From the NCBI RefSeq assembly GCF_021502725.1, contig NZ_JAKFFS010000001.1, positions 1,054,001 through 1,118,000 of the forward strand: a DNA stretch of 64,000 nucleotides, given 5' to 3'. This stretch comes from Dyadobacter sp. CY345. Lineage in GTDB: Bacteria; Bacteroidota; Bacteroidia; Cytophagales; Spirosomataceae. Shown piece by piece: positions 37,157 to 45,295 of the stretch (its first letter is position 1; each line of letters opens with the position of its first letter). The notes beneath the pieces are model-generated. The model had not been told where the DNA came from and searched no databases. It saw only the letters and a program-made list of their open reading frames with translations. A program made the position numbers and the translations under genes.

Positions 37157-38560
37157 ATGAAAAATTCAATATACTTTGTCATATTTTTTTCAATTGCGGG
37201 ATTTTCCACCAATGTGAATGCCCAGTATACCAAAAACCTGTATTTCGTCCATGGTTTAGGTGGTAATAGTTTTTCATTTACAGATTTTGCAGGTGCTATT
37301 AGTTATGGTGCAACGGATTATCCATCCCGAAAAGCCAATGTGTTCAGCGATATAATCTATTCGGATGGGCAGCAATATGGCTTGCAGGCATGTGCCGATC
37401 GCGTGAGAGAACAAATTTTCACAAAGCCAAACGCAGCTAGCTATGGAGCCAATAGCTTTATTATTGCACACAGCCAAGGAGGTATCGTTTCGAGGAAAGT
37501 AGATCAATTGATACAAAATAGTGGAAACTCTAGGACATTTGGCGGGATTGTTACCATTGGCTCGCCACACGGTGGAGCTCAAATTATTAACAACAGGGAT
37601 TCCAAGCTTTTCCCTTTGGCAAATAGTACTTGCAATAAGCTCTTAAAAGTTGAAATTCAAGGTGTATTAGGACAAACACCGCTTTTAAAAGGATTACTAT
37701 GGCCTATCGCAAAACGACTTAGCCAGAATTTTTCAAATTCACTTTGTAATTTTGTGGTACCCAATGACGCTGATCGTTTTAGTGTGGTGGACATCGTTGC
37801 AGGTCATTTCACATCTGCGGTTGCCGATTCCTATATGGTGGGTTCTTCTGAATTAAATAACTTAAACACATTTCATCAAAACAATACATCAAATATCCAA
37901 AAGGTTGCCTTTTACGGTGTTAAAGACCATAATGATGTGTTTTGGCGGGTGCTGCATTATTTCAGGAACGACCCAAATGCGGAATCGACATTTGGAGCAT
38001 CCAATGATAATCAAGGTGTTACGGATGGACAAAACATCCTGATGGATTATCAGGCAGCACGCCAAAGTGAGATAAATGCACTTGGCAATCATTGCTCTTG
38101 GTACAATACATTCCCTTTTATCGGATGTATTGGGAGGCAGCCTTATCTGGATAGAATTGATGCATTGGAGGATGCTATAAATTTTCTTCAAAACATTAAT
38201 AGCAAATGGCTGGAGGTTATCGGATCGGCTACCTATACCACAACTACTACCAACACCTGCTACTATACGCCTATTGGCAGTGGATATCCGCAAACTTCGA
38301 CTGCTCAGCCGTGTCCTCAAATTTCGGGTTATACTTTAACCAACACCTACACTGTAACTACCACAGATAATCCCATAAAACCCTCCGATGGCGTAGTGTT
38401 GGTAGAATCACAAAAGGCTTTCCCTGGTGTTAGTCTAAACAATCAGGTAGAACTAACTAATAATTCACACATGCAGGAGAGGAATTCGCCGGAGTTAAAA
38501 ACGCAATCCGATTTGTTGTTTAGAGGTACTTTTAGTCAATTTTTTGAAATTACTTATTAA
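37157..38560 (+). CDS. Secreted lipase-like alpha/beta hydrolase
   Basis: 467 residues with a signal peptide ending in NVNAQ. The fold is announced by LYFVHGLGGNSFSF (oxyanion loop) and FIIAHSQGGIVSRK, where the nucleophile Ser sits near residue 106 in G/H-x-S-x-G. An Asp and a His candidate occur later (GVKDHNDVFW), similar to PGAP1-like and triacylglycerol lipases. The C-terminal 120 residues are Thr/Tyr-rich (ATYTTTTTNTCYY) and of unknown use. It lies between a T9SS-type protein and two propeller lipoproteins, all on one strand with gaps of 2-5 bp before it and after it. Confidence 0.8.
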   Translation: MKNSIYFVIFFSIAGFSTNVNAQYTKNLYFVHGLGGNSFSFTDFAGAISYGATDYPSRKANVFSDIIYSDGQQYGLQACADRVREQIFTKPNAASYGANSFIIAHSQGGIVSRKVDQLIQNSGNSRTFGGIVTIGSPHGGAQIINNRDSKLFPLANSTCNKLLKVEIQGVLGQTPLLKGLLWPIAKRLSQNFSNSLCNFVVPNDADRFSVVDIVAGHFTSAVADSYMVGSSELNNLNTFHQNNTSNIQKVAFYGVKDHNDVFWRVLHYFRNDPNAESTFGASNDNQGVTDGQNILMDYQAARQSEINALGNHCSWYNTFPFIGCIGRQPYLDRIDALEDAINFLQNINSKWLEVIGSATYTTTTTNTCYYTPIGSGYPQTSTAQPCPQISGYTLTNTYTVTTTDNPIKPSDGVVLVESQKAFPGVSLNNQVELTNNSHMQERNSPELKTQSDLLFRGTFSQFFEITY

Positions 38561-38562
38561 TC

Positions 38563-39849
38563 ATGTGCATGCTATTGAAAATTGACCTTCTCATTATCAT
38601 TGCAGCCGCTTTTACTGGCTGCAATGATGGTTATGATATTAAGCCTCTTCCACCTTATGAATGGTCAAAACCTGTATGTGACACTACTTTAAAGGTAGTA
38701 TGGCAGAAAATAATTTCAAAAGACTCAAGTTATGGTGAGGCGCGTTTCTTATCTGACAATGGCCGGTACATTTACCAATATACTGGAGATTATGATAAGA
38801 AAATTAAAGGTGGTTTTTTTGAGTTTGATGATAACAACATTCGCGAACTCTGGAAGATAGAGCCAGATATTCCAAATGACAAACGGGTTTTTAAATTGTA
38901 CTCATCATTTAGAGACTTTGTTCTTTTGCAAAATAAGTTCATTTATACAGACGTGGCAACGGTATATTGTTACTCGTTTCAAGGTGATTTGATTTGGAAA
39001 AACAAATTTGGTGGAGTTGAAAACAAAGGCAATGGTAACTCCTCTATAAGTGGCTTTGGAAATAAAGTGTATATGGCGTCAAAAAGGAATGGTTCTAATC
39101 ATAAAAGATATTTGTTTGAGATTGATATCGAAACGGGGCTTGAAACATTGTTATATACAGAACCAATGGAGAATAATATGATTGGTACATTTGATCCACC
39201 GACTACGTATATAATAGAAAGTGATACCATCGCCACTTTTCAAATCAGAACTTACAGCCAGGTAGATGCACATAATAGATCAGATTTGGTGGCATTTAAT
39301 ATTTCTAAAAACAAAATTCTGTGGCGAAAAGATAGTCTGGACAGGTACGCTAGGGGTTCTGCCAACCCGATTCTGATCGAGAACAATAAAATGTATTATG
39401 CTGGAGCCTTTGATATTTACTGTCTTGATGCCGTCTCAGGAAAGCTGATCTGGAGGCAGGCTTTCGATAATTATCATTATGAATTTAATCATACAAGTAT
39501 GTTGCTATTGGAAAACGGTTTAGTAACAAAGTCCGAACACGAGGAAATCGCCCTACTGGATAAGGAAACAGGTGCAATAATTTGGGAAAACAGAGGAGTT
39601 GGCACCGGTAGCTTGCAGATTGAGTTATATAAAGGTGACCTTATTATGTCAAGCTCTGGTAAAGGAACCCTTGAATGCCTCGACAGCCGTACTGGTTTTC
39701 TCAAATGGAAGGCCAAAGCTCCTAATCAATGTATAGACAACAGAGCGGGTTTTGGTTTATATAGTTTCGTAATTAATCCCAAAACCAATTTGCTCTACAT
39801 CTGCGACAAGTTCTTTATCCAGTGCCTGAAGTTACCAGGGTATGATTAA
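38563..39849 (+). CDS. PQQ-like beta-propeller lipoprotein, copy 1
   Basis: 428 residues. ATG 38563 aligns with the starts of the two downstream copies. The lipobox is FTGC with Cys20. The body has repeated propeller blades marked by WxN/WxxK turns: GKLIWRQAF, GAIIWENRG and GFLKWKAKAP. It is probably held at the outer membrane or periplasm. The last 200 residues are nearly identical to copy 2, whereas residues about 65-215 have diverged strongly. It starts 2 bp after the lipase stop. No enzymatic residues are obvious, and a binding or inhibitor role is possible. Confidence 0.8.
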   Translation: MCMLLKIDLLIIIAAAFTGCNDGYDIKPLPPYEWSKPVCDTTLKVVWQKIISKDSSYGEARFLSDNGRYIYQYTGDYDKKIKGGFFEFDDNNIRELWKIEPDIPNDKRVFKLYSSFRDFVLLQNKFIYTDVATVYCYSFQGDLIWKNKFGGVENKGNGNSSISGFGNKVYMASKRNGSNHKRYLFEIDIETGLETLLYTEPMENNMIGTFDPPTTYIIESDTIATFQIRTYSQVDAHNRSDLVAFNISKNKILWRKDSLDRYARGSANPILIENNKMYYAGAFDIYCLDAVSGKLIWRQAFDNYHYEFNHTSMLLLENGLVTKSEHEEIALLDKETGAIIWENRGVGTGSLQIELYKGDLIMSSSGKGTLECLDSRTGFLKWKAKAPNQCIDNRAGFGLYSFVINPKTNLLYICDKFFIQCLKLPGYD

Positions 39850-39886
39850 GGCGGTTTGGCCAAAATTTTCAAATTACTAATTGATC

Positions 39887-41191
39887 ATGTCGGCGCTATT
39901 AAAGTTAGACCTAATCATTATTATTGCAGCCACTTTTATTGGCTGCGATAAGGGATATGACCTTAAGCCTCTTCCGCCTTACGAATGGCCCAAACCAACT
40001 TGCGACACTACTTTAAAGTTGGTATGGCAGAAAATGATTGATCCTGATTCCGCTTATGGTATTGCAATTTTATTATCATCAAACGGTAAAAATATTTTTT
40101 GGATTGGATCAGATAATGGTAATATAGCAAGTAATACAGACCCGAAATTTGGCTATTTTGAATTTGACAATGATAATAAAATCAAAGAGGTATGGACCAT
40201 ATTTAAAGACCGTAACAATGAAACAAAAAAAATAAACATTCATTCCAATAGAGAATTAATTGTATATAACGGGAAATTGATCTATACTTCTTGGCATGAC
40301 CTATTTTGTTTCAGCGAAACAGGCGAGTTATTATGGAAAAACGGTAAATTTTCAGGTAATGATGGGCAAGGTAGTGGTGGCCCCTTTATTAGCCGATATG
40401 GAAGTAAGGCGTATTTCCCGTCCGCTGGTAAGGAAGTTACGGATGAAAGCTATTTATATGAGGTGGAGATCGAAACAGGAAAAGAAAGATTACTGTTTAC
40501 TGAGCCAGTAAAGGATAATTTAACGAGTCATTTAGATTGTCCCGTATTGTATACACTTAATAATGATACCATTGCAGCCTTTCAAAGTAGGAAATACAGC
40601 CAGGTAGATGCACATTATAGATCAGATTTGATAACATATAATATTTCTAAAAAGAAAATTCTATGGCGAAAGGACAGTCTGGACAGGTATGGTAGGGGTT
40701 CTGCCAACCCGATTCTGGTCGAGAACAATAAATTGTATTATGCTGGCGCCTTTGATATTTACTGTCTTGATGCCGTCTCAGGAAAGCTGATCTGGAGACA
40801 AGCTTTCGATAATTATCATTATGAATTTAACTTTGCAAGCTTGTTAATGTTGGAAAACGGCTTAGTAACAAAGTCCGAACACGAGGAAATCGCTTTACTT
40901 GATAAGGAAACGGGTGCAATAATCTGGGAAAACAGAGGGGTTGGAACTGGTAGTCATCAGATTGAGCTGTATAAAGGGGACCTTATTATGTCAAGCTCTG
41001 GTAAAGGAACCATTGAATGCCTCGATAGCCGCACTGGTTTTCTCAAATGGAAGGCCAAAGCTCCTAATCAATGTATAGACAGCAGAGCGGGTTTTGGTTT
41101 ATATAGTTTCGTTATCAATCCCAAGACCAATTTGCTCTACATCTGCGACAAGTTCTTTATCCAGTGCCTGAAGCTACCAGGGTATGATTAA
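39887..41191 (+). CDS. PQQ-like beta-propeller lipoprotein, copy 2
   Basis: 434 residues from ATG 39887; a TTG two codons upstream is rejected because the ATG lines up with the other copies. The lipobox is FIGC (Cys20), followed by DKGYDLKPLPPYEWPKP. Blades and C-terminal half are almost the same as copy 1, and the middle third (DNDNKIKEVWTIFKDRNN...) differs. The 37-bp spacer after copy 1 recurs after copy 2, so a unit of about 1.34 kb was duplicated in tandem. It is presumably anchored in the same membrane as copy 1. Confidence 0.8.
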   Translation: MSALLKLDLIIIIAATFIGCDKGYDLKPLPPYEWPKPTCDTTLKLVWQKMIDPDSAYGIAILLSSNGKNIFWIGSDNGNIASNTDPKFGYFEFDNDNKIKEVWTIFKDRNNETKKINIHSNRELIVYNGKLIYTSWHDLFCFSETGELLWKNGKFSGNDGQGSGGPFISRYGSKAYFPSAGKEVTDESYLYEVEIETGKERLLFTEPVKDNLTSHLDCPVLYTLNNDTIAAFQSRKYSQVDAHYRSDLITYNISKKKILWRKDSLDRYGRGSANPILVENNKLYYAGAFDIYCLDAVSGKLIWRQAFDNYHYEFNFASLLMLENGLVTKSEHEEIALLDKETGAIIWENRGVGTGSHQIELYKGDLIMSSSGKGTIECLDSRTGFLKWKAKAPNQCIDSRAGFGLYSFVINPKTNLLYICDKFFIQCLKLPGYD

Positions 41192-41228
41192 GGCAGTTTG
41201 GCCAAATTTTTCAAATTACTGTTTGATC

Positions 41229-41344
41229 ATGTATGCACTATTAAAAGTTAACCTTCTCATTATCATTGGAGCCGCTTCTATTGGCTGCGATAAGGGTTAT
41301 GATCTTAAGCCTCTTCCACCTTATGAATAGTCAGAACCCGTTTG
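41229..41344 (+). pseudogene. Third, truncated copy of the propeller lipoprotein gene
   Basis: Only the first 40 codons remain: ATG 41229, a lipobox SIGC, then DKGYDLKPLPPYE followed by TAG (41328-41330), where the other copies encode Trp. A few more matching codons (SEPVC) come after the stop, then homology is lost. The TGG-to-TAG change and the loss of the rest make it a remnant of a third tandem unit. Confidence 0.85.
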
Positions 41345-41391
41345 TCAAATCCTCCGCTGTACATTGATTATCACTTTGTTTACAGCTGTAT

Positions 41392-41517
41392 ATGATTACA
41401 ATGCGCATAGTGTTCTTAGGTGCCTCGCTGCTAAGCTGCGGATTGAACAGGGAAGAGTCAACCCTATCGGGGTTTTTTCAGTCATTATATGATCGGACTG
41501 AAAAGGCATACAGATAG
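41392..41517 (+). CDS. Possible tiny lipoprotein or lipoprotein remnant
   Basis: 41 residues with MRIVFLGASLLSCGLN, a plausible lipobox (SLLSC), and then a short charged tail. It may be the start of a lost gene, because the frame stops early. A hairpin with a T-run overlaps its second half, which argues against translation being important. Confidence 0.25.
   Translation: MITMRIVFLGASLLSCGLNREESTLSGFFQSLYDRTEKAYR
41460..41478 (+). terminator. Possible terminator behind the lipoprotein array
   Basis: AACCC (41460-41464) can pair with GGGTT (41470-41474) and is followed by a T-run to 41478. The stem is short. It would end transcription of the surface-protein cluster. Confidence 0.35.
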
Positions 41518-41624
41518 CAATTAAATCCAAGGCAAGAAGACGTTAAACAAATTTTAATTCGGGCGTCAGGCTGCCGCTGAACGAAACCCTGATGCAAAGT
41601 ATGGAAATACTGTGGCTCCCAGAT

Positions 41625-42320
41625 TTAATATTGCTGAAAACGATCCACCAGGATGTAATGAACCTTTTTATCTTTAAAATAGATACGTACCTGTTCTGTA
41701 ATGCCTTGCGACTGTGTGTCGTATATAAATGCCCAGGGCAACTCCGACTTCTTGGGATCATACAAGGAGTAATCATATTTAGCACCCAATACAATGCGCT
41801 GAAATTTGTGTTTGTAATCTTCCGAGTTGCTAAGTACAATCAATTTTTTATTCAGGACTTCCAACGGATCGTTAGTTGCAATTGCCTTTTGTAAATCGGC
41901 TGTTTGTGGCCACTGGCTTAACTGTGTTCCGTTGTTAAGACGAATGCTTTTGACCTTGCCAGAAGCAAGTTCAAATTGCACACCATTTGGGGTATCAAAG
42001 GTCTCGTCAAGGACCAACCAGTCGAAAAAATGCAGACGGTTCTTCAGGTCAGTGACATCAGCAAAATAATTGTTGACTGCACTAAGATAAACTGCAGTCT
42101 TATTCTTTCGATATGCTTCTAGTATTTCGAAAGCGTCGTCAGTGGATGTGTTAATGCCAATACCTCTATAATTTCCCGTTGTAATACTGTCCTTACCTAA
42201 ATAATTGACGCGTGGCTCTGGCTCAGGTCCAACAATTGTCGGATCTTCCCGATACACTTGGCAGCTTGTAAGGTTAAGGCTGAGTAGCAAAAGGACAGGT
42301 AAAAATAAGGTAGCTCTCAT
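41625..42320 (-). CDS. Lipoprotein of unknown function, copy B
   Basis: 231 residues, same length as copy A at 17677-18372 and identical at most positions. It has a lipobox LTSC (Cys20), the GPEPEPRVNYLGKDSITTG block and the C-terminal TEQVRIYFKDKKVHYILVDRFQQY. Similarity continues about 75 bp past the stop codon and some 25 bp upstream of the start, defining the duplicated segment. Most changes are substitutions, and no frameshift separates the copies, suggesting selection on both. The function is unknown. Confidence 0.75.
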   Translation of the reverse strand: MRATLFLPVLLLLSLNLTSCQVYREDPTIVGPEPEPRVNYLGKDSITTGNYRGIGINTSTDDAFEILEAYRKNKTAVYLSAVNNYFADVTDLKNRLHFFDWLVLDETFDTPNGVQFELASGKVKSIRLNNGTQLSQWPQTADLQKAIATNDPLEVLNKKLIVLSNSEDYKHKFQRIVLGAKYDYSLYDPKKSELPWAFIYDTQSQGITEQVRIYFKDKKVHYILVDRFQQY

Positions 42321-42611
42321 AGGTTTTTAGGTTTAGTTACCTACAAGTGACACACCTGCTTTCCATTTAGTTGGATCGTTACATTAAATATATACCGTAA
42401 CAATATTTTCATCTGGCTCAAAGCCCTGCATAGAGAGCCTTGTCAAACTGGGAGTGACTGAATGATAATAGAGAATGACAGATCTTTTTTCGTAATATTT
42501 CTCGGTATCTTTTGTGATAATAGAAAGTGCTATTTTTTTGACATTTCGGTCAGAGTGGAAAACAACTGGGAAGTAGGAGCTGGTACGGTGTGAATAGATT
42601 ACCGCAAAGCT

Positions 42612-42770
42612 TTTTTGACACCGTCTAGCGGACTGTCTTTTGCGGCTCTTGATCAAGAAAATGGCCGAACGGGTGATTTCGATATTGGTGATGTTACCAT
42701 TCACGTTACAACTCGACCATCGGAGGCACTTCTGTATAAGTGCCGTGAAAATTTGCTTGCCGCTGTGTGA
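42612..42770 (+). pseudogene. C-terminal fragment resembling DUF4928 (restriction-associated)
   Basis: The frame reads LSFAALDQENGRTGDFDIG and DVTIHVTTRPSEALLYKCREN before a stop at 42768. This resembles the DUF4928 family often encoded beside DNA cytosine methyltransferases; the link is from memory and needs a search. No start or upstream domain is left, and the fragment ends at the edge of IS3-like sequence, so the IS or a deletion may have cut the gene. Confidence 0.35.
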
Positions 42771-43045
42771 AGTTGGTTCGGGCGATGTATTACTGAAGCA
42801 CCATCGCTGCGACGACACATTACTAACAATGCGAATGAAAGAAATCGCAAATACCAGGGCTAGATACGGATTTCGCAGGATTTGTGTGCTGTTGAAAAGA
42901 GAAGGTTTCAGCGACAATCACAAACGAGTATACCGTATCTACAAAGCTTCTGGGCTTAATTTAAGGACAAAAAGGCCACGCAGAAGCCGTAGTGCGGAGC
43001 ACCGTCTTGAACGTCTGGACACTCAAGCCATTAACAAGGTCTGGA

Positions 43046-43059
43046 GCGGACGCCGCGCG
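43046..43059 (+). repeat. GC-rich 14-bp insertion 1 (GCGGACGCCGCGCG)
   Basis: It sits inside the codons for V-W-S-M-D-F of the IS3 transposase. Deleting these 14 bases gives GTC-TGG-AGC-ATG-GAT and restores the reading frame. It belongs to a set matching GCGGNNGCCGCGCG. Confidence 0.85.
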
Positions 43060-43118
43060 GCATGGATTTTGTTCAGGATGCGCTTTTCAATGGAGAACGA
43101 TTCCGGGTCTTAACTGTA

Positions 43119-43132
43119 GCGGCAGCCGCGCG
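43119..43132 (+). repeat. GC-rich 14-bp insertion 2 (GCGGCAGCCGCGCG)
   Basis: It lies between ACT-GTA and GTC-GAT-AAC of the transposase. Deleting exactly 14 bases restores R-V-L-T-V-V-D-N, the expected IS3 sequence. It differs from insertion 1 only at the two central positions of GCGGNNGCCGCGCG. Confidence 0.85.
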
Positions 43133-43384
43133 GTCGATAACTGCAGTAAAATTTGCCACGGTTTACTGGCTGGAAAATCTTTAAAAGGGATTGATCGGAG
43201 CGGCCTGTGCCGTTGTTACGGAATTAAGCCGAATCTGCCTGGTTGAAGGATGTTTTCCACAGCGAATTCAATGCGATAACGGTAGTGAATTTATTTCGAA
43301 GGAAATGGACTTATGGGCGTATTCGAATGACGTAACACTCGACTTCTCAAGACCAGGAAAACCAACTGACAACCCATATGTTGA

Positions 43385-43400
43385 CCGGGTCGCCGGTGCG
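43385..43400 (+). repeat. GC-rich 16-bp insertion (related, different sequence)
   Basis: CCGGGTCGCCGGTGCG splits the conserved N-P-Y-V-E-S-F-N-G. Removing 16 bases gives GTT-GAA-TCA-TTT-AAT. It shares the GNNGCCG core with the 14-mers but is longer, so it may be an older or altered copy. Confidence 0.65.
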
Positions 43401-43422
43401 ATCATTTAATGGAAAGTTCAGG

Positions 43423-43436
43423 GCGGCCGCCGCGCG
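43423..43436 (+). repeat. GC-rich 14-bp insertion 3 (GCGGCCGCCGCGCG)
   Basis: It lies between AAG-TTC-AGG and GAT-GAA-TGC. Its removal restores K-F-R-D-E-C, the conserved catalytic Glu region of IS3 transposases. This is the third match to GCGGNNGCCGCGCG. Confidence 0.85.
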
Positions 43437-43553
43437 GATGAATGCCTTTCGGTTAATTGGCTCTTATCTTTGGACGACGTCAGACGAAAAATCGATGACT
43501 TTCGGTGGGAATACAACCATTTCAGACCGCAAAGTACGCTTAACGATTTAACC

Positions 43554-43569
43554 GCAGCCGCGGACGGCT
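43554..43569 (+). repeat. GC-rich insertion near the transposase C-terminus
   Basis: GCAGCCGCGGACGGCT falls between L-N-D-L-T and P-K-E-F-V-N. Removing 16 bases (or 13, if an Ala codon is native) restores the frame to the natural stop. It contains GCAGCCGCG, as in insertion 2. Confidence 0.6.
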
Positions 43570-43653
43570 CCAAAAGAATTTGTTAATTTACATCACGAAA
43601 CACCGGAAACTCTACCTTCAACCGTTTGAAAACCAGGGAGTACCTCACTCATG

Positions 43654-44436
43654 TTAATACTTGATTTGGCTTGCTGTGTGATAGGTCATGCGACCGTTTA
43701 GTTTTTCTCTTACAATTTCTTCACCTTCTTCCGTATGAGTGATTGTAGGATTATGAATCAATCGGTGACTCTTATCTTTCATTTTAAATGTTTCCTCAAT
43801 CGAACCTGAACTCAGGAGTATGGATTCTTGAAAGTCCATAGTCCGCTGAATATTTTCATACAGCTCTTGAACTTTTTCAAGAGGAATATATTTACTTACC
43901 GATAATGGAGAAATACGAGAAGCATACAGTATTTCATCAACGCTCGCATTACCTAAGCCGACAACCCGTTTTTGATCAAGTAAAATTAATTTTATGACGG
44001 AAAATGAATCTTTTAATAAGCCCGTTAAGTATTCCATTGTGAAACTTTCGGTCAGAACTTCTGGCACATGGCTTTGTTTCGGATTAAGAGATAATTTTGC
44101 CTGACCAAAGCTGTCTCCCACAGAAATACCCTCATCATTATCGAACCATAGATCAAAAATTGAATATTTCGCTGGCTTATCGACCGGAAGAAGATCTATC
44201 GTTCCAATAATCATTAGATGGATAGATAAAACGTTTCTGTTTTTGAAATTTAGGCAGAGTTCCTTTCCCGCTCTTGAAACTGATTGCAAGACCTGGCCGG
44301 TAACTGCTGCTTGATATTCTTCTTTTGGAGCATTTAATTTCTTAACCCAGTTAATCTCTAACCTGTCGACTTTCTGCCCCCGAAATTTTCTTTCAATAAT
44401 CTTAGCTAATACATTCAATTCAGGAATTTCAGGCAT
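43654..44436 (-). CDS. Fpg/Nei-family DNA glycosylase without zinc finger
   Basis: 260 residues. The N-terminus MPEIPELNVL carries the catalytic Pro2/Glu3 pair of Fpg/Nei enzymes. RAGKELCLNF supplies the conserved Lys near 57, and SIHLMIIGTIDL matches the H-L-x-x-x-G signature. The helix-two-turns-helix is LLDQKRVVGLGNASVDEILYASRISPL. The last 30 residues (REKLNGRMTYHTASQ) replace the four-cysteine zinc finger with a zincless form known in some members. It would remove oxidised bases by beta/delta elimination. It ends an operon that begins with umuD. Confidence 0.85.
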   Translation of the reverse strand: MPEIPELNVLAKIIERKFRGQKVDRLEINWVKKLNAPKEEYQAAVTGQVLQSVSRAGKELCLNFKNRNVLSIHLMIIGTIDLLPVDKPAKYSIFDLWFDNDEGISVGDSFGQAKLSLNPKQSHVPEVLTESFTMEYLTGLLKDSFSVIKLILLDQKRVVGLGNASVDEILYASRISPLSVSKYIPLEKVQELYENIQRTMDFQESILLSSGSIEETFKMKDKSHRLIHNPTITHTEEGEEIVREKLNGRMTYHTASQIKY

Positions 44437-44863
44437 TGATGTAGGTTGTTAGGTCAAGATTAACTCGTAATGCTTTATATGGCTTCTTGGTGAATATTTT
44501 ACATGTTAATTGCAGGTCCATCTCACTCTCAGCCGGGACATATTTAACTCTTGGTTCGCCAAATTCACCTTCATAATCTACCTGAAATATTGCGAACGGA
44601 GTTGGCCCAAGGAAAATTGGTATGTCTACTTCAATACAATAAATATCAAACTCAGTACTTAAATAAGCATTTTCAAGCGCTTGACCCCAGATAAGATCAG
44701 AATAAATTTTTAATTGACCATTATTATCTGAATAGGTGCCGTGGATAAATGATTTTCCGGCAAAAAATGTATCGGATGTTACATCCCATAAAGCATAGTA
44801 TTCTATTTCTTTACCCGAATGTTGTGCTATAATTTCAGGATCGATATTGATAAAACCACTCAT
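44429..44863 (-). CDS. Hypothetical protein in SOS-type operon (1)
   Basis: 144 residues, acidic, without signal peptide or membrane helices. Segments such as EYYALWDVTSDTFFAGKSFIHGTYSD and PFAIFQVDYEGEFGEPRVKYVP suggest a beta-rich soluble fold. I do not recognise the family. It overlaps the upstream gene by 29 bp and the glycosylase start by 8 bp, so it is firmly part of the operon and may assist in damage processing. Confidence 0.65.
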   Translation of the reverse strand: MSGFINIDPEIIAQHSGKEIEYYALWDVTSDTFFAGKSFIHGTYSDNNGQLKIYSDLIWGQALENAYLSTEFDIYCIEVDIPIFLGPTPFAIFQVDYEGEFGEPRVKYVPAESEMDLQLTCKIFTKKPYKALRVNLDLTTYINA

Positions 44864-45293
44864 GATGATCGCTGTCGTATATGTGAGTAATTGAAGATTC
44901 TATAAATTCAGCAGTTTTGCCAACTTGGTTCCGACATGATTGTCTCAGTAGCTCGCTATCAGATGGCGACAGCATCATTTTTTCCAAAGGGTCGACGTTA
45001 GAGCTAACCGGACTAACCTTAATAATATTGATCGTAATTACAGGTTGATCAATCCAGTCTGTATCTGCTCTTTCTAAAATAACCGGATAGTTAATTTCTT
45101 TAAAAAACGAATCTTTAGGATCCTGAAACAGAAAAACAATTATAGGAACGAGATTGACAATTTTCAGAAGATATTTCGGCTCTTCGTTTTTAAGCAGACC
45201 ACTTATTTCGGTTTTTACAACGACATTGAGCTCTTTGTCTGCTGGATGTATTTCAATAGTTTCGGACTGCGTTTCTGCTGGATTCTCATTCAT
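44835..45293 (-). CDS. Hypothetical protein in SOS-type operon (2)
   Basis: 152 residues with an acidic N-terminus, a middle part LLKIVNLVPIIVFLFQDPKDSFFKEI and the C-terminal HIYDSDHHEWFYQYRS. The single hydrophobic stretch is short and probably a buried strand. No family is recognised. It starts 2 bp after the SRAP stop and overlaps the next gene by 29 bp, so translation is likely coupled. Confidence 0.65.
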   Translation of the reverse strand: MNENPAETQSETIEIHPADKELNVVVKTEISGLLKNEEPKYLLKIVNLVPIIVFLFQDPKDSFFKEINYPVILERADTDWIDQPVITINIIKVSPVSSNVDPLEKMMLSPSDSELLRQSCRNQVGKTAEFIESSITHIYDSDHHEWFYQYRS

Positions 45294-45295
45294 GC

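Larger units (their letters stand above)
42771..43640 (+). mobile_element. Degenerate IS3-family element (OrfB transposase relic)
   Basis: OrfB of an IS3-type element is spread over several frames. The helix-turn-helix region is MKEIANTRARYGFRRICVLLKREG and KRVYRIYKASGLNLRTKRPRR. The DDE core is MDFVQDALFNG (first Asp), IQCDNGSEFISK (second Asp) and NPYV...FNGKFRDECLS (Glu region), ending in EYNHFRP, LNDLTPKEFVNL and a stop at 43627-43629. The frame is broken by short GC-rich insertions (listed separately); removing them restores the expected protein. OrfA and clear terminal inverted repeats are not visible. It lies between a DUF4928-like fragment and the DNA glycosylase gene. Confidence 0.85.

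Noticed and set aside
37157-41191. Claim of a lipase toxin with lipoprotein immunity genes
   Set aside because: Operon order and diversification fit, but no secretion or immunity hallmark is visible. It is kept only as a speculative remark.
42781-42830. A further GC-rich insertion near the start of the transposase relic
   Set aside because: TTCGGGCGATG looks inserted before TATTAC, but removing it does not clearly restore a known motif, so I did not add it to the set.
42384-42917. 177-residue minus-strand frame
   Set aside because: It lies antisense to the DUF4928-like fragment and the IS3 relic, has no family features and an Arg/Ser-rich shadow composition.
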